Positions 21,185-32,015 of a DNA stretch of 64,000 bases are shown here, one piece after another. The position numbers and the translations under genes were made by a program. Position 1 is the first letter of the stretch, and every line of letters begins with the position of its first letter. Source of the DNA: Salticus scenicus. Taxonomy: Eukaryota; Arthropoda; Arachnida; Araneae; Salticidae. Under the pieces are notes generated by a model. It saw only the letters and a program-made list of their open reading frames with translations, did no database searches and was not told where the DNA came from. The DNA is taken from the NCBI GenBank assembly GCA_963930645.1, contig OZ005648.1, positions 196,203,304 to 196,267,303 on the forward strand, read 5' to 3'.

Positions 21185-22618
21185 GGGGAGACTGGGGTAC
21201 AATGGACCCTATTTATGATTTTATTTCTTTATTTTTATGCTTCGTACTTTGGCACAAAAATAACAGCACTGTAATGATGAAATTTATCTAGCAACTTCAT
21301 GCCTAACGGACAGTTTAGCCATTTTATTCTAGAATTTAGTTTGTGTTAACCAAAAGTAAATATTTTAACTAAATATTTTTTTTCATCATTCAAAAATTAT
21401 GATCTGGTAGAGCTTATTCAGTGCAATAAAAAGCTAAGGTCATCTATTATTATATTTTATTTAATTAAAATATTTAAAAATATATACATATATATACATA
21501 TATATATATATATACAGGGTGACTAAAAAAAACGTGGACAAAATGACACGGTAGATCAGTCATACTACAAGGATCAAAAATTGCATAGGAACAGAGGGTC
21601 GCAACTGCTATCCGGAGCCGGTACAGAGCGTCTAAAATAATACATAACACAAAGAGAAGAAACAAAACCATTTCAGATCATTTTATTGATAATTACTCAC
21701 TCACATACGACTAATGCAAGCCAAATGTTGAGCCTATAGGAGAAGCTCAAAGTTTTTGCCAGATGCATCGAGACACGCCTGGCATCTACGTTGCATAGAA
21801 CGCCACACCATCTCAAAGGTACCAGGTGTATCTCGAACACATCCTGCTGCCACAACGATTCTTCCTACCAAATTTTCCAGCGTTGCAACAGGTGTTTCAT
21901 ACACAAGTCCTTTTAAAAATCCCCATAAGAAAAAATCCAAGGGAGTCAGGTTTGGTGATCGTGGTGGCCATGCAATCGGTCCACCGCGAACAATCCAGCC
22001 GCCAGGAAAAGTAGCCTGCAGATGTGCTCTGACGTCTGTGCTGAAATGTGCAGGAGCTCCGTCGTGTTGAAATCGAATGCGTTGACGAATAGGCATCGGA
22101 ACATCATTCAGCATTTCTGACAGAACCTCTTGCAAGAACGTTAGATAAATGGGACCGTTAAGTCTTTCTGGGAGAATGTACGGACCAAGTAAACAGTCTC
22201 CTACAATGCCAGCTCACACGTTAACGGAAAATTGTCGCTGTGCGCAGTGCGGACGTGTAGCATGCTGGTTTTCATCCGCCGACCTATGCAGGTTATGAAA
22301 GTTCATCACACCCTCTAATGAGAACGCAGCCTCATCCGTGAAGAGAACACTTGCTGCGAAATTTCGGTCTGCAGCACTTTCTTGCAAAAACCATACGATT
22401 GTTGTAGTCTCCCGGTTCCAGTGCCTGGACGCGTTGTAAATGATAAGGATGTAGTTGTTTATTAAAAAATATAAGCGTAATTACTAATTTTGATTGAGTG
22501 CAATATAAACACCAATATATAGGTAATGTGCACACATATTTTCAATAGACAAAAACCATTGCTTTTTGAGAAAGCACTTAAAATTTACAAAAGTTGTCCA
22601 TTTTAACCCGGTCTCCCC
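21185..22618. mobile_element. TA-flanked TIR element (GGGGAGAC ends) carrying a transposase fragment
   Basis: The ends GGGGAGACTGGGGTACAATG and, inverted, GGGGAGACCGGGTTAAAATG are each flanked by TA (21183-21184, 22619-22620). TA duplication points to the Tc1/mariner superfamily. Inside, a second element with the end TACAGGGTGACTAAAAAAAA (about 21512) and a broken transposase occupies about 21.5-22.47 kb. Confidence 0.65.
21734..22465 (-). pseudogene. Tc1/mariner-type transposase, N-truncated and broken
   Basis: The longest open piece is 22135-21734 (133 aa). It carries the second catalytic block QHDGAPAHF and the third block PPRSPNLTPLDFFLWGFLK, the DDE_3 pattern of Tc1/mariner transposases with Asp as third residue. 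Upstream, in other frames, are a VQALEPGDY block and the first catalytic motif region (FTDEA). These are separated from it by a frameshift near 22375 and a TGA stop near 22217, where a Trp codon is likely ancestral. No DNA-binding domain is present. Dead copy. Confidence 0.75.
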
Positions 22619-23657
22619 TATTCATTTGTTTAAAAGTTATGCGCAAAAGAATGAAAAGAGTCACGTTCATAAATAAATTTGATTGATACACTGAGATGGC
22701 TTATGTATCCATCGAGATTTAAGCAAATCCGGTTTTTAATACGTCTTTTAAAAAATAAATTTTAATTTTTCAAGTGGATGCCACTTGGGAAAAAATGGTA
22801 GAGTGACTTGCCCAGCAAACTCATACAAGATATTTGTAAGGTAAGGTTATTGTCTAATTTTGGTTCGATTTGATTCACTGTTTCGGAAGTTACCTTGATG
22901 ATAAATTTTTCGCTATATACATTTCCAAAGTCCAAGACAAAACTTGTTTTCTTGTTTCCTTCTTTTGCGTATAACTTTTAAATAAATCGTCAAATGATCA
23001 TAAAATCTGCATGGCATGTTCTCAATCAAATCATTAATCGAATTTTATAGAACTTTAACATAAGTAATAATTTTTAAACTGGTATTGCTTCCTTAAAAAA
23101 AATTATAATAAGTTATCGAAACAATAGAAAATTTAAACAATTTTAGAAAAGAAAACTATTTATCAAGTAGTATTGAAGGCTCATGACATAGGTGAAGATA
23201 CATAGGTCTTCAAATGTTAAATTAAAACTCGGTTTTTCCTTCCTGTATTCAATTTTCATTTTCTTTTCTTTTCTTTTTTTTCTTCTTCTTTTGTGAAGAA
23301 CAATTTTAAAAGTATGCAAACGAACAGGAAAATCGGATGTGGTATTCTTTATAAAATTATTTATTCACATTTTTAATATTCTAACGGTCGGCATTCATAG
23401 CTCACAAATAAAGAATTATTACTTTTCAAGAAGTCCGTTACTGAAGAGAGAGAAAAGTAAATGCAGGATAAAAAATCAATTTTAAATTACTATTTCGTTC
23501 AACTCTAAGGCATCCAACTTTTCTTATTTAGTTTTCTTTTCTAAAACTGTTTAATTCTTTCATTACTTCGAAAGATTACTGTTAAGAAAATTTGAATTAA
23601 TTACCAGTTTAAAATTTATTACTTATGTTAATGTTTAATAAAATTCGATAAACGGTA

Positions 23658-23870
23658 GAGTCGGTAACAAAAGTGTCCGAACACTAGCAAAGATTCCTAT
23701 GTGAGAAAGATACACTTTATACAGTTTTGTTTCATAAATCCTTATTGAATTATGTTCTTACATTAACTAAGAACAGGATTCGACAAGGATTTATTTAACA
23801 AAACCGTATGAAGTGCACTTTTTTTACATAGGAATTTTTGCTAGTGTTCGGACACTTTTGTTACCGACTG
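23658..23870. mobile_element. Palindromic Tc1/mariner MITE, copy A
   Basis: TIR AGTCGGTAACAAAAGTGTCC, inverted at the right end, flanked by TA (23656-23657 and 23871-23872). The first base of the left TIR is changed. 213 bp, with an almost palindromic interior. Same family as 26580-26791. Confidence 0.8.
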
Positions 23871-24240
23871 TATAATAAAGAATATGTCTTCCAAAATTTG
23901 TGTTTATATGCTCATTTGTTAAAAAACTATGCGCAAAAGAAGAAATGAGAAAATCGGTTGTGACTTTGGACATAAACGTATGTATAATAAAAAAAAAAAA
24001 AAAAAAAATGTCAACACGATAACTTCCGAAACATTGAATCAAATCTAATCAAAGTGGACAGTGGACTTCTCTTACAAATATCTTGGATGAGTTCTCTGGA
24101 CATGTTACTTCGCCATTCTTTTTCCAAATATCGACTACTTGAAAAATTCAGGTTCACATTATAAAAAATGTGTAAAACACCGGATTTACTTAAATGTCGG
24201 TGTATACATAAGCCCTCCCAGTGTATCAACCAAGTTTATT

Positions 24241-25187
24241 TTGAACTTCACTCATTTCACTCTTTTTCGGATAATTTCTAAAGAAATGAACATATGAACC
24301 TAAAATTTGGATGGTATAAACTTGACTAGTTATCTTGCTTATAAATGGCGACCACTTGTAATCCGGCAACCACTGGAAATACGCTGCCACTTGAAAATTT
24401 TCCATTACGAAAACTTTTGAAATAGGGAATTAATTGAATCAAAGTTGAGTAATGATTTATATTAGAAGTATCTTTGTTGAGTTGACTGGGCAACTTGCCC
24501 AGCCATTTTGTTTAAAATCAGCGACCACTTGAAAATTTCAAACTCACATCATAAAAAAATGATGCAAGTCCCGATTTCTTACTTTTCGATGTATACGCAT
24601 TTCTTTTAAGGGTTCCTTCAAGTTTATAAATGAAATTGATCTACCATCTTGTTTCAAAATGGCAGCGCCTTTATACTATGCTGTCATTTAAAAAGTTCGG
24701 ATTAGGTTAAATTCTGATGTATACAAAGCTCATATCAAGGCGTCCACCTTGTTTGTGAATTAACTTGATCTGCCGCAGTGTTTCAAAATAGCAGCCACTA
24801 GCGGCCACTTAAAGAAATTTACTGCGATAACTTCCGAACTACTAAATTGATTCGTTCGGAAATTGGATTGTGGACTTATTTTATTTAAGGCTGCTATCAA
24901 AAACGATAATTTTTTGTCCAAGCACCATGTTAACTCCAACTTTTACCAATGCAAATAGAAAAGGGGTTTGTAGCTGTTACGAAAAAACTTAAGTAAAAAC
25001 CTGTTATCACTTTTAGTATTTGTCGAGTTACAGGTTGACAGAAAATGTTTGCCACATACACTCATACAGAGATTTCTAAAAATGATCAATCGAGTAAATT
25101 GATCAACTCCAGAAGTCGCATTTTTTTTACAAATACATCACTTTCTTCCATTGAATAGAAAAGAAATTCATGAAGAGGTAAAATATT
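24241..25187. other. Degenerate repeat DNA, no gene
   Basis: Several diverged blocks resembling the inverted module (GATAACTTCCGAA, CTTGCCCAGC, CACTTGAAAATTT) occur at about 24.35-24.9 kb. Nothing is coding. Confidence 0.45.
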
Positions 25188-25188
25188 G

Positions 25189-25223
<35 letters not shown>
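25188..25223. repeat. (AAT)n microsatellite
   Basis: Uninterrupted AAT repeats, about 12 copies. Confidence 0.95.
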
Positions 25224-25225
<2 letters not shown>

Positions 25226-26473
25226 ATCTGTTCTTAATGCATAATTTATATATCATTTAATTAATGTTTATTTTTTCCTTCCTTGATGCTGATTTTTTCT
25301 GCCATATATTCAGTTGTGAAAAATTATGTAAAACATTCGTTTTCTTTAAGTTACTCTATAGAGTAATGTATACAGAAATTGCTTTTAGAAATATTTACTT
25401 TTCTATATTAACTGTGTCTTAATTCAAATATTTTTTATGTTTTTTTTTTTTTTTTTTTTTTTTCGAATCTGAAATAAATATTGAAATATGATTTTCCTTT
25501 AAATGTATCAAAATAGATAAAGTTGTCTTTTACATATTATCTGCAAATTTTAAAACTGTATTTATGAGCAAAAGAAAAAAATATTCATTCCAAAAATTCT
25601 TTCAAATTTTCTTGACCTAAGATGTAATGTGCTTTTACCACTGATTTGAATACTAAGTCTTTCAGATCCAAAAATCTCTTGAAACGAAAATGCATGTTAA
25701 GTACGAAAATATTCTTTTTGTTATTTAAGAGCCTAAATTTGAATTATATTAATAATTTTGCATTTCTTAACCTTTAAGTCATATAGTCTATTTCCAGTAT
25801 TTTAAATTAGCTTTGTGGTGGCATTCATCTGTGCATTACCATCAAAGAGCCTTTATAAAAGAAAGTAATTATGCAACGATGATATAAAAAGTATTTTTTC
25901 CTTTTATGAAAATTTTTATAACAGAAATTCAACAGAAAAAGAAAAAAAAAAAAGAAGATGAAAAGATAAAAAGCGGAAATGAATAAATAATAGAGTTGAG
26001 TGAGTAAGTTACATTTTTTTTTCAATTTTGATCAGTTAAACTGTTTTAAAGGTCAAAGATGTATGAAAATATTTCCTCTTTTCTTTCTAGTATTCTGCAT
26101 TCATTTTTTAAAATGAAATACCTGAAAAAGAATCTTTTCGTTCAAACTGTGTAAATGTTTGTACTAAATTTAAATTACTATAAAAAAATGCATTTAAAAA
26201 TAGTCATTAATACGTACTTTTATTATAAAATAAACGTGTGTAATCTAACGTAATAGAACTGAAAGTAGTTTTGTAGAAATGAAATTTGACTTTGGAATAA
26301 ACGCTACTATCTTTATAGTAAATACTTCCTTTAAAATTATCATATCCATTTTGTCACTTTCCTTTAAACATTATCTTGTTTGATTTAAAATGACATTCCT
26401 TAAATTTAAACATGCATTTGTTTATTAAAATATGTATCAGTATAGGCAGTATAGTTTAAATCATATCTTAATT
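25224..26473. other. A+T-rich DNA, no feature seen
   Basis: No credible ORF, no repeat end. A T-run lies at 25440-25463. Short frames here are low-complexity. Confidence 0.55.
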
Positions 26474-26503
26474 GGTGTTGGTGTTGGTGTTGGTGTTGGT
26501 GTT
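26474..26503. repeat. (GGTGTT)5 microsatellite
   Basis: Five perfect hexamer copies. Confidence 0.95.
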
Positions 26504-26579
26504 AAGGCCGACTGAAAAGCACTTAAGTGGACTTGGCAGATTTGATTCGGCACCTCTGAAAATTTCGTGTAAAAATGTA

Positions 26580-26791
26580 CAGTCGGTAACAAAAGTGTCC
26601 GAACACTAGCCAAAATTCCTATGTAAATAAAGCACACTTCATACGGTTTTGTTAAATAAATCCTTGTCGAATACTGTCCTTAGTCAGTGTAAGAACATGA
26701 TTCGATAAGGATTTATTTAACAAAACCATATGAAATGTACTTTTTTTGCATAGGAATTTTCGCTAGTGTTCGGACACTTTTGTACCGACTG
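26580..26791. mobile_element. Palindromic Tc1/mariner MITE, copy B
   Basis: CAGTCGGTAACAAAAGTGTC at the left and its inverse at the right, flanked by TA (26578-26579, 26792-26793). 212 bp. The interior halves are complementary (GGTTTTGTTAAATAAATCCTT / AAGGATTTATTTAACAAAACC). Confidence 0.85.
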
Positions 26792-28174
26792 TATATATCC
26801 ATTTAATAATTATAAATTGAACTATATTAGTTTTTTTCAGTAAAATATATATTCAGGAAAATATTTTTATGGTTTTGGATATATTTTTTACAGATTCGAA
26901 ATCATTTAATTGCGTTTACTCAGTTTGCATTTTTTTTCATGAATTCATACTCTGCAAAATGCTAAAATTTCTACAGACATTCAAAAAAATACCTAATATA
27001 TTTTGGATGTTTAATAGAACTTACATAAAAGAATTAGGGATAAAATCTGTAATATCTTTAAAAGAAAAAAAATATGACAAAAATAATATGTGTGTGTGTT
27101 TATTATTGTTACGTAGGCATGCACTTTTTAATTATTTTCTAAAAAACTAATTAATAAATTTCAAGATCTATCTCTAATTCTTTTAAGTACACTGCATAAA
27201 AATATGGTACATTTATAGCACTTTCTGCTGTTATAAATGGGGTAATTCAGAGAAGAAAGATCTGTAGAGGAGAATCTTTTTACGGATGCTTATGCAATAA
27301 AAAGCAGCGTGTTTTTTTACAGTATAGGTTCTATTAAACATCCAAAAAATTAAATCTTTTCTTAAATATCTATAGAAGTTATAGAATTTTGTAGATCATG
27401 AATTCATGAAAAAATGCAAACTGAGAAAATACAAATTGAAGATTTCAAATATGTAAAAAAATAAAATAAAATAAATAAAAAACAAAAAATAATAAATAAA
27501 TAAAATAAGAATTGTTTCCTGAATCAATATTTTATTGGACAAACCGAATATAGTTCAATTTGTAAATAATAAATGGAAGTATAAGATTTTGTAAGAAACC
27601 TTCGGTGGTGCCAAGTCAAAGGTATACCCTTAAAGTTATACCTTTTTTCATTCTTTGTTGGAGTTTTCTTTCTGTATATTATTATTATTATTTTATTTTA
27701 TTTATTTATTTATTATTTATTTTATTTATTTTATTTATTTATTTCTTTATTTTTATTTTTATTTCTTTCTTTTTTTTTCTTTTTTTTTTTTTTTTTCTTT
27801 CTTTCTTTCTTTTTTTTTTTTTTTTTCTTTTTTTGCTAAATTTAAAGAGATTGCTTCATACATATGTACCTTATTGATATGTGTACATAATTTATAGATC
27901 ATATGAGGGTGCAACTTGAAAATCTTTATTCAAAATGAACAAATGGTTCAAATATAGGTAGATAAAAAGGTATTCACCTACTATGGGAGACATTTTCCGA
28001 TGATGTATTTTAACATCTTCAGATTGCATGAAAGAAAATTAAATGAACATCTATGTTTTTTATCTATATAAATGTATGTTTCACATAAAATATGGTATCA
28101 AAAGTGTTTATTTTCCGTTTACAGAACCGCACGATAGAATTTTGATATATTGAAGTTATTCTTGGAAAGAGATA
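26792..28174. other. A+T-rich DNA with a long T-rich tract, no gene
   Basis: 27.66-27.84 kb is a T/ATTT-rich low-complexity tract, and the F/L/Y-rich frames over it are artefacts. The rest has no recognisable repeat end. Confidence 0.55.
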
Positions 28175-28747
28175 GGGGCATGTCTCCGGTTGCAGGCACA
28201 GTTTTGATTTTGGCTTATAAATTTTGATTCATTAAATATTATGCAAACATACGGATACCAATAAAAAGCTAGAACCCTCAGCTAACGCTTTATAAAGTAA
28301 CTGTATTGATTCCGTCAATCAGAAAAAAAATTATCCCCAATTTTGTGAAGTGGTCATTTTTAACCAAAAAAAAAATTGTGTACCCGGTTTTGGGCACACT
28401 TGAGAAATACGCTAAAAATGGGAATATACAGTGGCGGACAAAAAAACTTCATCACTTGCGAAAAAATGGAAAAGCGTGCAAATAATGTGTTTCACGTACA
28501 TGTTTTCTGTAAAGATCATGCTGTTAAGATTAAATGAAGTTGTAGGATTAATCTTAAACAAGTTTCACTAGACTTAACGAATTATTTACACTTAATTACT
28601 CAGAAAAATGAAAAATAGTGAAAAATGTAATATTAATAAAACGTGCAACAAAGTAATTGATATACAAATTTTGTAGTTAATATAAATTCTACATAGCAGC
28701 TGTCATATTGCATTTATTTACATGCGTAAACAGGCATAGGGATCACT

Positions 28748-29864
28748 TCAATATTTAGTGGATCCTTCACGAGCTGCAATGACAACCTTGCAGTGGTCTG
28801 GCATAGAAGATATTAACTTCAGCATGAAATCCCGGCCAATATCATGGAACAAAACCCTAATAATGCTTTCCTGCAGTTCAATCTTAGCAGCAACTTTCGT
28901 ACCCATTATGTGCCAAAAATGTTCAATGGGGTTCAGATCGGGACTATTCCCAGACCAGTCCAAAACTTTGATTCCAGATTTTGTCAGATAGACCTTCGCC
29001 TAAAAGGGTAAAATAGGAGGAAATTACTTTTCTAATATCCTTTATGTTGTGAAGATAAAAACCTGTAAATAAGGTAAAAAAAATCATGCATGAATAAGTT
29101 AGATCGTACTTACAGATTTCGCTGTATGACAGGGTGCAGAGTCCTGTTCAAAAATACAATTTCCAGCAACTTCTGAATAACTAGCTTTAAACACTCCTCC
29201 AAGACCTGGGTGTAAACTGATGCATTCACAGTTCCAGTAATATGTTTCAGGCGTTCATCACCTTTGCTGGATATGCATCCACAGACCATTTGACTCGCTG
29301 GGAATTTAACAGTAGGCGATATACAGTCTGGATGAAAAGCTTCATTTTTACGTCTCCGAACATACCTCTTACCGAACGATCCATGTATGTTGAATTTAGA
29401 TTCATCCGAAAAAATTACTGAGTTTCACTGAGCATTTTTCCATGAAACATGCTGTTTTGCCCAAGAAAGTCACTTCTGCATCATGTTTTTGTAAGTAAAG
29501 GCTTTTACTTCGGGTGATATGCATGCAGACCGCATCCCGCAAGATGTCTTTGGACAGTTCGTGCACTTAAACTGACACCACATTCTTTCTCAAATCTGAC
29601 TTTTAAATCAGAAACACTTTCATGACGATTACGGAGAGAAATACGCGTGAGATATCGATCGTCAGATCTTGTGGTTACCCTCTTTCGGCCAGATTCGGAC
29701 CACCTTTCAACATTACGAGTTTCACGCTTCAACTTAATCACTCACGAGACTGTCGACTGATTGCAGCCATTCGTTTTAGCGATCACGCGTGTCGAATATC
29801 CTTGTTTAGCTTGCAAGTGCCACACATTTTTTCTCTTTCGTCAATTGAATATAAGGAGCCATCC
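28748..29864 (-). pseudogene. Tc1-like transposase with a probable intron, broken
   Basis: Parts in order on the minus strand: an HTH/paired-like DNA-binding region (about 29.83-29.51 kb, including ARTVQRHLAGCGLHAYHP); the first catalytic Asp in FSDESKFN (about 29.41 kb); the second in EQDSAPCHTA (about 29.15 kb); and the third catalytic block DWSGNSPDLNPIEHFW with its Glu (28963 onward), running to GSTKY at 28748. It is damaged by at least two frame changes (one after AYHPK near 29505, one near 29.19 kb) and a TGA near 29.43 kb, where a Trp codon is likely ancestral. A 114-bp insertion with consensus splice ends separates the second and third catalytic blocks. Confidence 0.8.
29000..29113 (-). 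other. Probable intron in the Tc1-like transposase
   Basis: The minus strand reads CTGTAAGTACG at the donor and a pyrimidine-rich TTTTACCCTTTTAG at the acceptor. Removing it joins two in-frame exons (phase 0) exactly between the second and third catalytic blocks, at a point where intronless relatives have continuous sequence. Introns are known in Tc1 and Tc3 of nematodes. Confidence 0.65.
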
Positions 29865-30790
29865 ATTCATCACTTAAAGAATGAGATAAATAACCAATGT
29901 CCCTTTTTGGCATGCTATTTATAGAAATAGGATGATGTAATACTTCAGAACAGTTATATGAGGCAATATGAATGTGGAATGACGCTATATCCTGCTTTCC
30001 AGCAACTAAGATAATTTTATGTAAACAAAATAAAGCATAACTTTAAAAAATGTTATTTTTTTTTAGGTGATGCAATTTTTTTGTCTGCCACTGTAATAAG
30101 AAAAACCACCATAAATACTGAAAATAACGTGAGTTGGCTCTTATTAGGCATGGTAGCAGGTGCTCCAAACAGATTATGCAGAAGTCAACATCATCATCAG
30201 ATTGTGGATGTTCCTATTTTCAGTGCGCTTGGCCGACAATTTGACAGGTAAAGTTGCTTTACTTTTTCCAGGCTTCTTCTAGAGGGACACAGATGCTGCG
30301 AGGAAGTCCATATCTCGGGCAGTCAATTTTATTGATTTCTTATCTAATAAGCAACCCTAAAGATGTGCCCACAACCGATTACATGAAGGTGCAAACAACC
30401 GGAAATGGCAGCCATTTTTATAAAAACAGAAAAAGCAATTTTCGGTCCACATTTTGGCTGAATTCGATATTGCATCACAAAATATAATGAATATAAATTA
30501 CACTTATATGTTTGAATTAATTCACTTCAATTTACCGCGTTCTGAAAATATTCATAAATAACTTTTGTGTCTTTTTTTTTTTTTTCAGAATTTTTTTTTT
30601 TTTTTTTCAGATTTTTTTTTTTTTTTTTTTTTTTCGATGCTTGCACTTGCTAAGCAAATGCGTCTATTCACTTCGGTGTTAGCACAAAAACTGCGAACTG
30701 TCACAATACAAGTTTTACAGAACTCAAATCCACCGTATTTGCTTTCTATTAAAAGTTATGTTGGGGTGCCCATAACAGGAGGCATTCCCC

Positions 30791-31306
30791 TATAGGTAAA
30801 TTTCAAGTTGTTTTATGAATTGTTTTCTTATAACGAATTTCAGTATTCGATTGGTGCGTATTTAGTATACAGGCAATATACAGGATAACAAAAAATTAGT
30901 TGAATACGTTTCAATGAGTGGTCAGTACAGAAGTTTTCTAAATAATTTTAATAACTATTTAATTTTAAAATTAATAACAATTTTAAATATTTTACGAGTG
31001 TAGCTAGAATATTTCAAAGGGGATTGAATTAATATTTATCAAAAAATACTGTCACAAATAGTTTTGAACTGTTTTTTATACGTCGGAAGTTTTTAAATAT
31101 AGTTCATTAGTTATCTTCCCCATTAAATACAATTACGATCTATCTATACTAATGTAGGGTAAGAAAAATTAGTGTGGGTGTTACTCCAAAGTATTATTAT
31201 TATTACAGTTATTATTTTATTATTGTTATTATTATTTTCGAATTGAAAAAGCAGATATTCTGAGTTAAAAGATGTTATTTGTTTTAAGGTTGATTATTAT
31301 TAAATA
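30791..31306. other. A+T-rich DNA, no gene
   Basis: Nothing coding. A GTAGGGTAAGAAAAATTAGTGTG block at about 31.15 kb resembles a decayed family D 3' end. Confidence 0.45.
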
Positions 31307-32015
31307 CTACTATATTGTGACCACCACAAGACTTTCTTCTATATTTTCCTATACAAATTCACTAAGTGCAAATAATTTATTAAAACTATCATTTATTAAA
31401 GTTATCTAACATGATGAATGCAAACGATTTTCATCTTAGAGAAAACTAACGCTAAATATCCGAAGAAAGACAGTTTTATTGTTTATAAATAACATCTTAA
31501 AAAATGCGTTTTATAATGGTTATCTCACATATCAAGTTTCGTACAGTTATGTGCCATAGAAGTTGTTGCCTTCCCGTAATCGAGAAAAATTTGCAGCATA
31601 GCAACGTCACCTATTGGTCCATAAGCATCAAAATTGAATCAGCATAGTGTCTCAACATGGCCTTCTTACATATCAAGTTTTGTTTAATGATACGCAGTGG
31701 AACCTAAGATATAGCCTTTCTTTAAATTGCAGAAATCGCTATGTAGTAGCGCCACCTATTTAGAGGTTGACACCAAAAGTTGATAGACACTAATTTAGGT
31801 CAAGGTGCATCTACAAATAAATTTATATGCAATTCTGTGCAGTAGTTCCTGATATATAGCCTTCCTTTAAATTGCAGAAATCACTGTATAGCAGCGCTAC
31901 CTGTTGGCCGATAAGCATTCACATTTAATGTGCTTAACGTCTCATACAGGCCTTTTTACACATCAAGATTTGTTTGATTTTAGGCAATAGAACCTGAGAT
32001 ATAGCCTTCCATTAA
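31307..32015 (-). mobile_element. HINE-like element, family C copy 2, 5'-truncated
   Basis: The 3' end is at the left: the hairpin TTGTGACCACCACAA and ACTTTCTTCTATATTTTCC as in the other C copies; the terminal CTAG is mutated. Three internal blocks with an inverted GGTGGCGCTG-like core (about 31.6, 31.75, 31.9 kb) match the ~146 bp repeats of copy 1. The 5' hairpin end is missing. Confidence 0.6.

Larger units (their letters stand above)
20437..24240. repeat. Diverged direct and inverted repeat modules
   Basis: 20.48-21.18 kb and 22.93-23.65 kb are diverged direct copies (shared blocks: AAATGTTAAATTAAAACTCGG, CCTGTATTCAATTTTC, CTTCGAAAG, ATAAAATTCGAT). 22.69-22.91 kb recurs inverted at 24.01-24.24 kb (GGCTTATGTAT, AAATCCGG, CAAGATATTTGTAAG, TTTCGGAAGTTA). 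The direct copies begin with a GTCCAAA block, and inverted GGACATAAACG/TGCGCAAAAGAA blocks end them, so they look like old palindromic TIR elements. No coding region. Confidence 0.5.
28429..30093 (-). mobile_element. Tc1-like transposon, 1.67 kb, inactive
   Basis: TIRs CAGTGGCGGACAAAAAAACT (left) and its near-inverse at the right (GCAATTTTTTTGTCTGCCACTG), flanked by TA at 28427-28428 and 30094-30095. Length and ends are typical of Tc1. It holds one minus-strand transposase pseudogene and sits inside the GGGG-ended element. Confidence 0.85.
28175..30790. mobile_element. TA-flanked TIR element (GGGG ends) interrupted by a Tc1 element
   Basis: The left end GGGGCATGTCTCCGGTTGCA and, inverted, the right end GGGGAATGCCTCCTGTTATG match at most positions over about 27 bp. 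Both are flanked by TA (28173-28174, 30791-30792). Without the inserted Tc1 element it is about 0.95 kb. Long T-runs lie at 30.57-30.63 kb. Non-autonomous as far as I can see. Confidence 0.6.

Noticed and set aside
21756..22070. 104-aa plus-strand frame
   Set aside because: Antisense of the transposase pseudogene.
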